Below, piece after piece: positions 1 through 11,514 of a stretch of DNA of 60,000 nucleotides. Each line of letters begins with the position of its first letter. Position 1 is the stretch's first letter. Under the pieces are notes generated by a model. The model was not told where the DNA came from and did no database searches. It saw only the letters and a program-made list of their open reading frames with translations. A program made the translations under genes and the position numbers. The DNA comes from Takakia lepidozioides (taxonomy: Eukaryota; Streptophyta; Takakiopsida; Takakiales; Takakiaceae), in assembly GCA_030704615.1 (NCBI GenBank), contig CM060734.1, positions 42,426,042 through 42,486,041 on the forward strand. The letters are read 5' to 3'.

Positions 1-1400
1 ATTACAAAAATTATTCAATGATGGATCAGAAAGCATTGTACCTTGTCTTACAAGAGTATTTAATTTGCGAGATTGTATGCCTGAACCAAGTCCCACTCCT
101 GTCCTCCCTTCCCAGATTTTTTCGGCCACGTAACCTAAAAAGACTCAGTCGCTCTGCCGTTCTTGGTTGCAAACTAAAAAGACAAGATGATTTTTGTCTT
201 AAAAAATTGGCCAGATGGTCCTAGATTGGGTTGTCTCCAAAGACATTTAGCAATCTCAATAAAACAGAGGAGAATTTGGTAAACAAGCTTGAAGAGGAAT
301 TTGAGGACGAGGTAGAGAGAGAAGAATTTCCCGAGGTTGATGATTGCATGATTGTATATGAGAGAATATAACGGCGATGAACACCTCAAATATGTTCAAC
401 CGTGATATAATTTAGGTCAGATTATGGTTCAGCTCCTAATGGAACTCTCTGATACAAATAACTGTTATTATTTTTCGATAGTATTTTTATATTAGATTTT
501 AATTTTTGGTTTATTTTACATCATTAAAATAAACCATGACTTGTTTGATAACCGGATACTGAACCGCCGGATGTCATCTAGAGAGAAAGTTCATTTTGTC
601 CATAACCGCATAGGTTTAAATTTTATATTTATTGTTAATCGACAAGATATCAAAAATAAGAAAGCTCCAAAACTCTAGAACCGGAGGATGTGAATACAAA
701 GTTAAAGTGAAACATCCGTAACCGCCTGATAAAAAAAAAATCAAATAACCGCACAAAATATTTATCTGTATAACTCAATAATAAATAAGTTAAATGACTC
801 CGATTCAACCAATTACAAAAGAAATGAAAAAAATGAAAAAAAAATCCAAATACGATAAAATACATCACATATAATTACGAAAACGTAATTTCTTATTCAA
901 TTAAACATGGCTTAAGTTATACTACTTTGTCTCGAATATGTTAAAAAAAATTCTATCTCTTAGTAAATCTACAATTATCAAATTTTCATGTTGATAATGG
1001 CGTTGTAGAAGAAATGCAAAGATTGAAAACAACAACAAAATAGGAGTTGATCATTCCAACTTTGATCATATATACATAATCACATGTTTTTATACAACAT
1101 TTAAATACTAGATCATTGTTATTACATAAATAAGATGTGTTTGTGCAAACCATAACTTACAGCTTATATTTTATGTTTTAATGAAACACATTTTAATCCT
1201 ACCAAGACTTCTCACATAAACTTATTCATAGATACCACAAAATATCGCATGTGGCTGTTCATGGTAGCCATGGTACAATGCTACTATATGATAAAACAAT
1301 ATCGTTAACATCATTCTGGTGTTGAATATATAATGGCCATACTATGCATATTATTGTCATTTTCAGACCTCAATCACTTTCAATAGCCTCTCACCACCAC
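1..1400. other. AT-rich intergenic segment, no gene seen
   Basis: This stretch is rich in A/T runs and short stop-dense frames. No frame shows a recognisable domain or plausible splice structure. Base composition changes visibly near 1.38 kb, where the LINE fragment begins. Confidence 0.6.
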
Positions 1401-1425
1401 TGATTGGGCTCCATTTGAACGCTAG

Positions 1426-2313
1426 GTGGCTCAAAGCTTCAATCACAAATCTGCAGGTTCTCCTTTATGGAACTCAATCTGGAAGGCGTGGAAAAGAGTT
1501 TGTCCCTTCCTGAGCAAGCAAGAACCCTCCACCTTCCATGAGACCTTGCGTCAGCACCTCTTCTTCAATTCCAACAACCCCCCCCCCCATCTGAAAGGTC
1601 ACATGCTCGGAGATGGGCTGCCTGGGAATTGTGTGGGTATGTGCAGTCAAGCATCTCTGGTTCAGCAACCCCACATCCCTTCTGGAGGACCTCGGTCAAC
1701 GCAGACTCTCTTCAGGGCTGCCTCTCATCCTTCTGTCTATCCCTGACCCATGGAGAACCTCGCTAAGAGATGGGCCGGGCTGCCTAGCCCCGCATCAATG
1801 GGTCCAAACATCCTGTCCTTCAAACATGGTGGTATACACTACTTAAATCATCGGCTCCTTGGTTTCTGGCTATGGCTTCCAGGAAGACAAGTTTTCAGAG
1901 GCCCTCTCCCTTCTCTCAAAATCAGTTCTCCAGCATCCGCAGTTGAACTTGTCAGAACCTGTCTTTGGTCAGCTAAATCCAAGTGCCTCAACCCCAATAC
2001 CCCACCATTGAAACCTATCCTACCTTGGCTTCGGAGAGGCACCTTTGCTAAGATTGGTGGGGGAAACATCCTCTCTCTGCAGTTTGACCCCAAAGACCGG
2101 TGCTGGAAATTCGGCAACCGGCCAGTCCCCTTCTTTGCTTACTCGGCAAAGAAAGCTTACAGAGCCATGATGGATGCCACCCCACTTATGAAAAAGTGGA
2201 ATGATAGATGGGGTCATTGGGGTTTCCAAGAGGAGAACTGGAAAAGTATTTGGGCGGTTGTTTGGGAAAAATGCAAGCCAGCCAAAATTAGTGCACCCTC
2301 TAAGTCCAGGTAG
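1426..2313 (+). pseudogene. LINE reverse-transcriptase C-terminal (zf-RVT region) fragment
   Basis: A non-LTR retrotransposon remnant, read in more than one frame. Near its 3' end the frame has AYSAKKAYRAMMDA followed by tryptophan-rich W..W..IWAVVWEKCKPAKI. This is the typical start of the zf-RVT region after the plant LINE RT domain. Upstream, WNSIWKAWKRVCPFLSKQ looks like the connecting region. Frames shift and the zinc-finger cysteines are absent, so it is truncated and dead. It ends where the gypsy element begins, near 2.32 kb. Confidence 0.55.
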
Positions 2314-2319
2314 CCACAA

Positions 2320-2850
2320 GATGTGATAGTTACCGTAGCCTCACTAAGTCCTCCACCACTGTCCCTACTACACTCAAACTCGATAGATCAAGAGGCCGGG
2401 TGCAAGAGTTGCCCCATTGTTAGTCGCCATCTTGCAACTTGTGAACTTGAGCCTGGGATCTCGTGTATTGACTCCTATGAGCTTGGCCTCATGACTCTCT
2501 TGAACAACTTTGTCCACTGGTCACATGCTCGTCTCCACATATCCGGATCATCAAGGTCAAGGACTACTGCAGCCTCCCTGCGAATAGATGCAGGCAAATC
2601 TGGCTCTCGACCGAAGAAAAGAAAGTAAGGTGAGAACGAGGCAAGTGATGTTTGCTTGCTAAACCTGTAGCCCATGGCCAACCAAGGTAGCTGAAAGTCC
2701 TAATCCCCTAAGTGTCCCTTCTGCAAGCCATACTTGCGCAAGTCTCTCTTGACTGCCTCGGGATGATCCCGAGAAGTAGTGCGGTGATCTATCAAGGCTT
2801 GTTTACACAAAAGCCTGAAACCAAGAACTTTCTCCCCTGGTCCATGAGTA
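2320..2850 (-). pseudogene. gypsy integrase C-terminal half, remnant (copy 1)
   Basis: Minus-strand frames give fragments that fit the second half of a Ty3/gypsy integrase: ADGLAERAVKRDLRKYG around the catalytic glutamate, then LPWLAMGYRFSKQTSLASFSPYFLFFGREPDLP. The latter matches the usual L....YN...H.STG.SPF.L.YG..P stretch in position. Stops and frameshifts break it. No chromodomain is recognisable before the element ends near 2.32 kb. Confidence 0.6.
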
Positions 2851-3163
2851 CGTCGGCTGGAGCACCAAATTGGCTAAGCACTCGATCTAAAAATGCATAC
2901 GCCGCCCTCTCACTTGCCTTGTCAGGCAATGACACCAACTCAATCCATTTGGAGATATCCTTCTTATAAGCTCGCATCACCATTGCCGATGCATACTCCC
3001 CGCCTGACAACTTCACCAATCCAACTTCGAACAATTTCATAGTCCGTGACTGGATCGAAGACCTCTCTATGTCATTATACCTGTAGGGCCTTTGAAAAAT
3101 TGGCTTATCACTTGCCAAATCAATACGAATCTCTTGGCCCTTCAAACTCCCCAAATCCTTCAA
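2792..3163 (-). pseudogene. RT first block fused by deletion to integrase core (copy 1)
   Basis: The first part is the start of a gypsy reverse transcriptase: KGQEIRIDLASDKPIFQRPYR and ELSGG-like LVKLSGGEYASAMVM. At about residue 67 it passes directly into integrase sequence (KWIELVSLPDKASERAAYAF, then FGAPADVLMDQGRKF with the catalytic D in a decayed SDQG motif). The RT catalytic YxDD block and all of RNase H are missing. The fused frame is open but results from an internal deletion, so it is not a functional design. Confidence 0.7.
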
Positions 3164-3322
3164 ACCAAAGGCAAAGCAATTTTTATAAGCCCTGAGAAAT
3201 TGTTGGATCCTCCGTCTCTCTCCTCCGGTGACTGTAGGTCCAACATCTAGTTCCCAATTGTCCTCAGTGACTGCAACCTTGGGTACACCAGGCTTGGAGG
3301 TAGGAGACGCATCCTTTGGTTG

Positions 3323-3844
3323 CTAGATAACAACCTCTTGGGCCTTGTCCGCCCACCCTGACTGTGGCGTAGCCTCCACTTGCTCCGCCATAGCCACCTT
3401 GAGAACATCCTCCGCAAAAGAAACATCCTCAACCTCTTCAAGAGCCTTGGCTACCTTGGCCTCCAACTGATCCTCCGTGTATGGCTCTCCCCACTCCTCA
3501 TATTGCTCCTTGAGAGATCCAATGACTCTCTCTTTCCACATCTCATCCCACACCTGCCATGGGTGTTTGCACTCCATGATCTTGTGCTTGGCCCCACTCA
3601 CTGCCTCCACCGTCCCGGTTGGCAGATAGGGTGCAATATCCAATGGAAGTGTAGAAATAGCCACCAATGCTTGCAATCTCCGTTGCTCAGCCATGCACAA
3701 GCCAATGACCCATGTCAAGCAATTGAGCTCAATTGTCTGACCCAACACCTGGCGTCGTGATGCCTTTGAGAGAGCTGGCACAGCTATAGTGCCCATGGCA
3801 AACCCCATTGCCCGCTCTCGCTCATCTGCACTAGGCTCCATCAA
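3323..3844 (-). pseudogene. methyltransferase motifs IX-X and linker to RT (copy 1)
   Basis: This frame continues the methyltransferase domain toward RT. It begins with ADERERAMGF followed by RRQVLGQ and an NCLTWVIGLCMAEQ helix. That fits motif IX (E-ER..GFP) and motif X (R...LG.S..V) of C5 methyltransferases, and the spacing is close to DNMT3. The rest is an acidic linker (KHPWQVWDEMWKERVIGSLK, then EEVEDVSFAEDVLKVAMAEQ) of no known family, which precedes the RT domain. The assignment rests on order and pattern; a structural comparison would settle it. Confidence 0.6.
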
Positions 3845-4660
3845 TTGATGTAGCGCATTGTCTCAAATCAACTCTGGACCATTGTCTCGAAAAGCATGAG
3901 ACGAGGGAAAACTCATGAGTGTGTAAGGCCGCACGTGGTTGCCCCACTCGATTGACCACCGCCAAATGTGGACGGTCATCATGTCGCACTCTCTGTGGTT
4001 GCCTGCCTTGGTCCAAAATGCCCTCAACCGTGAGGTTGGGTGGCCATTGAATGGAATCATAGGCTATCTTGAGCAACTCTAGTGGTGCAAGATTGGTCCA
4101 CCACAACCTAGGCTTATGTGCCCGTGAACCCACTGCAGCTGCATCCATAATACAGCTGGTCCAATCCAAGACCGCACCTGATGCACACTAGCCATAACCC
4201 TGGCCCGAGAATCCCCCATGAGAGGAACATTCTCTAGGATATAAGCTGGAGGTTGCACTTGTCTCACGTGCAAGTCACGCAACACTCGTAACATCTCCCA
4301 AAACAAATGCAACCTTGCATCATGTAAGCCATTCCCATGACCTGCGGGAGAGTGTCCTTAGCAAGACCATCCAGCTATCACAAAGTCAATTGCACCATGC
4401 CAGCCCAAATCATCCGCCCCCAGCAAAGTAATGTCTGCTGGCAAGGCCTTTTGGTACCCTTGAATTGTTGAGAAAGACAACAACTCAGAATACTGGTGTG
4501 TGAGCAAGGCAACGTGGCGCATAGAAATACGCCGAGCTATCTCATCCTTCTCCACATACAAGTACTTTCATACTTTAATCCCAGCTTGCAACGCTCCTGC
4601 AAGCCAAGTGCTCATGCCTCCAAACAGGTCTAGCAAACAAATCCCTGAGTCAAGTGGTTG
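3845..4660 (-). pseudogene. DNMT3-like cytosine-5 methyltransferase domain, motifs I-VIII, inactivated (copy 1)
   Basis: Fragments in order: LDLFGGMSTW (motif I, one glycine lost), LYVEKDEIARR, DITLLGADDL, FVIAGWSC-stop-GHS (motif IV, where the catalytic PCQ has become SC-stop), LFWEMLRVLRDL, ILENVPLM (motif VI) and RLWWTNLAP (motif VIII). The stop at 4358-4360 replaces the CAA glutamine codon of copy 2, and the TCT serine at 4364-4366 replaces CCT proline. Both changes are C-to-T on the coding strand. At least one further frameshift and a stop beside motif I confirm a dead domain. Confidence 0.8.
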
Positions 4661-5205
4661 CTAGGTAATGGGCACTGTGTCCAAAAGAGCTAACTGAGGA
4701 GATCCAGGTGATGTCACTGAACTCCCCTCACTCATCAATGGAAAGGCCTCCTGCCATGCTTGGTGCACACTCTCGTCTGCTACTCGCTGCAATTCCCAAC
4801 CGTACCCCACAGTGGAATATGCACAGGCACATGAGGAAGCAACTCAGTCTTGTATGCCAGTTGCTTGTCCTCATCAGATGGTGGCCTATCATCTGCATGG
4901 CTATTGCCCTCCAAGAGCTCACCACCCCAAGCCATCATCCCTGAGAATGCAACCAATGTGGGCATCATGTTTCTACCGTCCGTAGGATGATCCGGCTGTA
5001 ATCGAATGAAGAGCTCATGGCGTGTAATCCCTCGCGTCTTCTCTGAACTACCCAAAGATGTTTGAATTTGGAAAGGGCAAGGCTCCAAATCCGCCTCTAT
5101 AAGGCCCAAGCCTGCAATTGCTGCTCTCCCCAACATCAAAGGTTGTGCTCCTGAGTCCAACAAGACCCGCAGTGGCCTATATCTCCTCCCAGTTGGACCA
5201 CCCAA
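4661..5205 (-). pseudogene. gypsy retropepsin and protease-methyltransferase linker (copy 1)
   Basis: The frame 4780-5205 holds RVLLDSGAQPLMLGRAAIAG, a retropepsin active-site strand (DSGA) and flap region. It is followed by the RITRHELF-type strand (RGITRHELFIRLQPDHP). Compared with copy 2, about 100 residues between QPDHP and NMMPTL are deleted, including the YDVLVGG strand that ends the protease. The remainder leads into the methyltransferase domain. Confidence 0.65.
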
Positions 5206-6760
5206 CTAAAACACTTCATCCTGATTGTCCACCAGGACTACTCCAGGAGTCACCATGTTGCGATCAATGGCTGGCCTAGCTGACAACTCCTGTAATCTTG
5301 CAGTTGTCGCTTGCCATGGCGCAGCTGTGGCTGACTTCACCCTTGAATCCAAAGCATCCATAGACTGCACCTTATCTGCTATCTCCACAGATAGTGCCGA
5401 TGCGTTACCTCTCTCACAAAGTCTAGCTGCTAGTCTGAACACAGCAGCTGGCCAAATCCCTGGCATTGCAATGGTCATTGCAGAAATAATAGAGCTTGGC
5501 AAACCACCGTAGCCGCCCCCAACAATGTACTGGCTACACCTTGCTTTGCAGCACCACCCACTGGCATTTTCCGAGCCACACCAACTCTTCCCAATGACAC
5601 TCGTGGCTCTACCTTTGACACACTTGGGCGAGCGGGTGTCATTGATGGCGTAGGTGGCACTGTCTCAGCCAATGTAAAGGACTATGGAAGCCTTGTCTGA
5701 CAACTTGTTTCCCCCCTTTGTGGATCAAAATCCACATCCGCTCCTCTTGGCTCAGGAGCACGCGTTGCTGCTCGAGTGACAGCAGCAGCAGAGTCCAATA
5801 CATGCAATGGCCTTGCAAGTGCGGCTCCACACATGAAGCCCATACCAATCTCGTCTTCCCTAGGCATAGGAGGTTGTGCAGATGGGGTTTGAACCTCAGG
5901 CCTTGGAGCTGGCGCAACATGAGTAGTGGCCATGGCAGCAAGACGTTGCTCTAGCTGGGCAAGTCTATCCACCATGCCTTGGTCATGACCTTGACCCTGA
6001 CCATGTGCTCCTTGGTTTTGGTTACGACCTCCACCCCGACCTCTACCTCCTCTGCCTCTCTGGACTACATTGTATCGTCCTCGGCCACCATTGTTTCTTT
6101 GGAACTGGCCTGGCCGTAGCTCATAATGGGCCTCTTCATGCCCATACTTTCCACAATGCCCACAGTGTGGTTGTGTAGGCTGTGCCTGTGCCGGCCCCTT
6201 GCCTCTCTCCGGGCAATCCTTCTTGACATGGGATCCTCCACAATCCCAACATGACACACTCGTCTGTTGCTGGCCCGAGAATGAAAGGAGAGACCTCTGA
6301 ATCTGAGATATCCTCTATGGCCTTCCTTAGGCTTCATCTGAGCCCCCTTGTTGCCTTGAGCACGTTGGGGAGTTGGTTGTTGTTGGCTAGGAACTCCACT
6401 TCGTTGTATCTTCTTGCCAAATCCCACCATAACCACCCGTTCCTCCACCATATTGAGTTTTATCCGCTCTGCCAACAAAAACACATTTGCTAAGGTGGGT
6501 TGGGCTACTTGTAGGAAAGTTGCATCCCGCATCCTTCTCCTCAGCTCCTTGTCCAGGATCCCATACCAGAACTGGACTGCCTGAGTTTTTATAACCCCTT
6601 GGGTTACGTTTATTAAGTGCCTCATGCGAGAATCCTCGGCGAGAATCCTCCTGACTCTGAGTCTGAACCTTCCTTAGAAGAAACTGAAGGTGAAGGTGGC
6701 CTAAACCGCACACCTCGTCTTGTGTACCCACTAGTACTGGTGGTCTTGCTGGTCATCACT
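5206..6760 (-). pseudogene. gypsy gag (capsid and CCHC zinc knuckles), degenerate (copy 1)
   Basis: In the frame 5682-6257 a knuckle CWDCGGSHVKKDC is followed by CGHCGKYGHEEAH, a second knuckle that has lost its last cysteine. A basic GRGRGGRGRGGG stretch comes next. The upstream frame 6065-6625 contains MRHLINVTQGV and VQFWYGILDKELRRRMRD, the end of a gag capsid domain. The capsid N-terminus present in copy 2 (33.2-33.95 kb) is deleted here near 6.63 kb. Confidence 0.7.
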
Positions 6761-7339
6761 CCAGCCTCACCACCGACAGCATACTCTAGGATTGGCCGGT
6801 GATCAAATCCGGACCAACCTCCTATGAAAACAAGCGCCCACACAAAGCTAACATAACGCATATCAAGCATGCAGGTGTGGAGGAGATCCAAACACAAGAA
6901 AATCAAGACAGCAAATCCCACACCAAAAACACTCCACAGTGTTGCTCCTACAAGGACACCCCAGCCCAAACCCGGACTGATTCTTGCCTCCACCTACGGA
7001 AAGGTTTTGGCCTACAGAGAGGGTGAAAGACTATGGGGAAGAGAAACTAAAGCAATTCCTACCCCAGAATGCTCTCATCCCACCACTCTCCCTCCTGTCT
7101 CTATCCACTCGCTTGTATGGCCGTGGCAAGTATCCTTCAAATATCCCTCAATCAATTCTTCAAGAGCTCTTCAACATTAATGTCCACCAGAGCTCCTCGA
7201 AGGGTCCTCCAATACTCCTCCAAATACCCCAAAGATCCTCCAAACACTCCTCCAATGGCCCTCAAATATCTTCCAAACAATCCTCCAAAGGCCCTTAAAT
7301 TTCACACTGTCCTTTCAATGTTGATACCTTAACAAAGGT

Positions 7340-7635
7340 ATAGTCTGAGGTTGCTAGGGTCCCTTATGTTGATGATACCTTTACAGAGGTATAGTCTGAA
7401 AATGAGGGTTCTGTTTGGTATACTAACAGAGGTATAGTCTGAGTTGATTAGGGTCCACATATGTGGATACCTCAATAGAGGTATAATAAAAAGGACAAGC
7501 TCATGTTTGGTATACTAACAGAGGTATAGTCTGAGTTGATTAGGGTTCACATATGGTGATACATCAATAGAGGTGTAGTAAAATGGACAAGCTCATGTTT
7601 GGTATACTAACAGAGGTATAGTCTGAGCATACACT
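7340..7635. repeat. 92-bp tandem repeat with TACCT/AGGTA inverted motifs
   Basis: The phrase tttggtatactaacagaggt recurs at 7414, 7506 and 7598, an exact 92-bp period. An earlier, more diverged unit lies at 7340-7400. Each unit contains short imperfect palindromes such as gataccttaacaaaggtatag and gatacctcaatagaggtata, and ends in tagtctgag. The array lies between the gag region and the LTR of copy 1 and is not obvious in copy 2. Confidence 0.85.
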
Positions 7636-7639
7636 ACTA

Positions 7640-9346
7640 GGGTTTGTAATGAAGAGCTAGAATGCAAGTCCTTGACTTCTATGCTTCTACTCAAGCAAAA
7701 ATATGGTCTTTAGGTGGTCATAAGAGGCATCTTCTTGCTCTCTTCTACCCCAATGTGCAACCAAGAGTGGTTCAACTCAACTTGCAAGTCATTGTCCACC
7801 AAATCAATCCCCCTTCTAGTCCTTAGGATTTGATTGCAAACTACCATATCTCCATTGCCGAGCAATCATGCATTTGTCTCCTCCTCACTTGACAATTGCT
7901 CCAAATCAACACAAATTATCTCAATGTGTAGGAGCAATGCTTGTCACTTACAATAATGCTCCCAAGCAATCCGCCTTAGATCCCACTCTCACGCCATATG
8001 CCTCATTTGGGGTCTTCCACCAATCCATCATCCATGTGCTCCCCTTGGTCATTTGAATGCATGTTCCATGACCTCTTGGCCTATGTGTTGATCTCCTTCA
8101 TCATAACATGAATCAACACCTCTCCACTTCACATATAAATGGATCTCAAGGCCTTCATCTCTTGCTAGTTCAAGAGCTCCCCTTCTCAAACTTGAACTTA
8201 CAAACTCAAGAGAGCATGCTCCACACATGCACCACTTGCTTGGTCAACTATCCACCACAAAGCTCGCACTACCAAGCGCATAAATAGCCAAGTATTGCCT
8301 CCCCCTCTTGTCACATTACATAGTTAGGGTGAAGCTATGCATACATTGAATGATAATTTCCCTTCAAGGATTTCCCACTATATGTTCTCCAAGCCTTCCA
8401 ATGGCGCCCTAAGCTTGGCTCTACAACACCATGATTGGAAGAGTTCTTCACATGCTCCCTTTCAAAACCTCTTGAGCTTCTCAGTGCTCTCCAAGTGCTT
8501 GCCCTTGTTGTCTTCAAGCCCAAGCCTATATAGCTTCTTGGCTTCTCTTCCACAACATCCACACTTTGAACTTGCTAATACCTAGCTTGATAGTTAAATG
8601 AGCACTAACAAACCTTTAGTCACTCTCCACAAGCCATGACACAGACCATTGACTCCATAATGCATACAAAGGATTCTCAAACCCTAGAGTCCATGCTTCC
8701 ACACACACACAAGACTTCCTTCTTGCAATCTTTGCAAAATCTTGTGACTCAAGAGCTTTCTTCTCAAGCTCTCCAACTCCTAGGTGCATCCAACACCCGA
8801 GCACCTTTCTTTGCAACCCCTTGCAAGCCTTGTGATACAAGAGCTAAATTCTCCTAGCTCTCAACATCTTTAACATACAAGTGCAAAACTAATCATTACA
8901 TTCCGCACTCACAAGCATAAGATGATCTTCTTGTTGATAAGAGATGAAAAATGAGAAAAGTGGAAGATAATGAAAACTCTCAAAGCATGAAGCAATCACA
9001 CTAAGAACAAGCCTTAGTCCTTCCAAGTGAAATCCACTCTATCACAGAAACTAAGTCAAGCCAAAGACACATTTGCTAAAGAAATCCACCCTACGAAGCC
9101 CTCAACATACTCCCTTTCAATACCTAGAGCTATGAAGGTGAGAGAGGCTCAACTACAAGAAGATGAGCATTCCTCAACCCTCACAAGGGGAAAACCATAC
9201 CCATGTCCCAAGTGAGGCTTGATACCTCACTTGGCATATGAGATCAAATGAAGTCCCAACACATAAAATATAAATATAAATATCTAAAAATGTCCTAGTT
9301 AACTAAAAGTAGGTAATTCTAATTAACCATGACTAAAACCATGACA
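7640..9346 (-). repeat. LTR (approximate inner limit) of gypsy copy 1
   Basis: This stretch aligns by eye with 35.3-36.96 kb of copy 2. Shared phrases include ctccaagtgcttgccctt, cactccgcactcac and gtaggtaattct. Its outer end reads ccatgactaaaaccatgaca, so in element orientation the LTR starts TGTCATGG. The inner boundary is uncertain: I could not find a clear CA end or primer-binding site. No coding frame here is convincing. Confidence 0.6.
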
Positions 9347-11514
9347 AACAAGGTGGGGAGATGGACCCATAAGAAAAAGAGGCACATATATTGCTTCAAT
9401 TGGTTTTGTCCACTAGAAGAAGATTTGGGGCATGCTAGGCTGCTACTACCATGCCCCCAAATTTGTTATGCTTTGTCCGCTGATATAGAGCGATGAGAGG
9501 GCATGTTGGGGCGTTGGACAAAGCCATGTCTGAAAGGGTGTAGTGGACAAGACCCGCTTTTCAATCAGACAGCTTAAGTAGTCGTTTGTCCAGTCGCTAG
9601 TCTTGTACATGTTTACAGAGTGTATGACAAGCCTGCAAGCCCCGGTCGTGGAGGCTTCCGGGTAGTGTAAACAGCAGCCTCATTGATGTTGCAGCGATCA
9701 GATCAAGTAATAAGAACGTCTCAAAATAAACGTTGAGCCAAAGTTGAGCTCTCTGCAGGACATCCAGGCACTTTGGTAAACACAGATGCAGATTTATAAG
9801 AGTAACTCAACTAAGGATGAGGAGACAAAGGAAGCCCATACTGTCACATGCATTAGAGTAGTAGAGGCTAAGGCAGGCATAACGGATGCTGATATGAGAT
9901 CAGAGAATATCATAATATGTATACACCAGCAAGACGCGCACTGCCCAAGAGTCAGAGTAAGGCTAAGCGCGTTACTGTGCATCTATGGCCCATCTATGGT
10001 AACAGGTCGCCACCAAGAAGCATATAACTAACATCACTGATTACAGCATTCCTGGCAGAGCAGCCCTTGAGCTGGACAATCTGTGGATTCAAACGTCTAT
10101 CCGGGTTGATAATGTCGCTTCCTGCAATGAAATGCTGCGTTGTAATCACTGATTTGTGGAAATGCCATCCAAACTTTCCTTGTCCGCATTCTTCGTCACA
10201 TGTGTCTAGATCTGTGGGGGAATCTGTGTGCAAGACTGTTGGAGACAAGTACAGTTTACAAACAATTTAAGGGACTAAAAATTGTCCCGTATCATGCATT
10301 TGCCCAATGCCCAGGTTCTCCACATTTGAACAGGTGCCATTTCCAAGGGGCTCTCGGACTGTTGCACTTACCAAGTTACTTCTCTCAGAGTCTGGGCAGC
10401 GGTGTACTTCCTCTGCCACCGGAGGTTGCTTCCCCCACCTAACTGGGTCCTGCCGATCTCCAAATCCACCTCCTTGAGCAAGTTTTGCTCTCCAACTAAG
10501 GGAGATGATAAATGTACAGTCAGTCTTAATTATGCAAATAATTCAAAAAGTTTGAACCCATTTCACTGTTGCTCAAGATCACAATTGAGGTATGGGGCAC
10601 AAAGAGCGACCTTTCAAAGAAAATCCCCACAGCCTCCAGCTGCTTACAACTCCTTTACTGTTTACCTGCCAGACAGTTGATGGAATACCAGCCTTTGTAT
10701 CAAGTTCTCTGATTACTGAGATCTGTACAGCATGACAATCACTGCTTCTGCATGGGAAGCCCCAAGAAATCCCACTTTGACCCCTTTGTATTCATTGTGC
10801 AGAAAGGGCAACATTTCTGCCTTTTTATGGGCGAGGGAAGTCGGGGAATACTAAGCATCCAGTTTCCTACAGATTGGAAATTGCTTTCTTCCTCTTTGAG
10901 CTTCTCGCGGACGTTACAAAGTTCCATTTCATTTCATTTCCTCCCAAGGTTCCTATACCATCGGACAGTTTTGACTATCCATGAGCCTGCCCGCCACCAA
11001 GTTTGTCATGCACACGGAACTCATACAAGCTCGAGAAACCCAGCTACCATCCGACCTCTCTCTCTCTCATAAGAGAATCAAGGACCCATTAAGCAGTTAC
11101 GGAAGAGTTCAAGGTCCATGAGAGCGATGTGGATGACTAGATGCGGACAGTTGAGCACACAAATGCACAGGATTGCAAGCCTGGATGAAATCCCTTGACA
11201 CCCATCCTGCCACGCATCAAAGCTTCGCGCGATCTGTCGGTTATGGTCTAGTGCACTGCATCCCAGCGCTTCCCGCCATCATCTCTTTGCCTCACGAGCT
11301 CTCTCTCTCATCCCATCTCCCTCTCTGTTAATGTGTAGAACCTGGGTCATGTCCTTCTGTATCAGGGGTTTTGCCGCTGCTCTTCCCCATCTCCTTTTGA
11401 CCCTGCGTGTGATTGCTCCCATTAAACACCCTTGATGCCCTCTATGTTTGTGTGGCTCCATTGTCTCAGAGGGGGTAAAGAACTAGTCTACTCTAGCTGT
11501 AAGGGGTGAGAAAA
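9347..11514. other. spacer between copy 1 and the gene island; possible minus-strand gene remnant
   Basis: Most of this stretch shows no gene. On the minus strand between about 10.65 and 9.99 kb there are hints of an old multi-exon gene: a Gly-rich frame (QGGGFGDRQDP), a good donor (cttg/gtaagt) near 10.37 kb, a zinc-knuckle-like stretch LFKCGEPGHWANA, and an acceptor-like caacag before a frame with TCDEECGQGKFGWHFHKS. The knuckle lacks its first cysteine and is followed by a stop. I cannot name the family. Promoter elements for the gene at 11515 should lie at the right end. Confidence 0.3.

Larger units (their letters stand above)
2320..9346 (-). mobile_element. Ty3/gypsy LTR retrotransposon carrying a DNA methyltransferase, copy 1 (degenerate)
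   Basis: On the minus strand, reading from high to low coordinates, are one LTR (outer end at 9346, beginning TGTCATGG), gag with CCHC knuckles, a DSGA protease, a cytosine-5 methyltransferase domain, the first RT block, and integrase. The copy has stops, frameshifts and large internal deletions: the gag N-terminus, part of the protease, and everything from mid-RT to the integrase core. No 3' LTR is seen at the left end, where a LINE fragment abuts. The same order occurs in copy 2 (28826-36960), so this is a family and not a chance fusion. Confidence 0.85.

Noticed and set aside
1474-1674. Minus-strand frame over the LINE fragment
   Set aside because: The plus strand carries the zf-RVT-type text; the minus frame is a shadow.
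7340-7635. CRISPR-like array
   Set aside because: Units are contiguous 92-bp repeats without unique spacers, in a plant retroelement.
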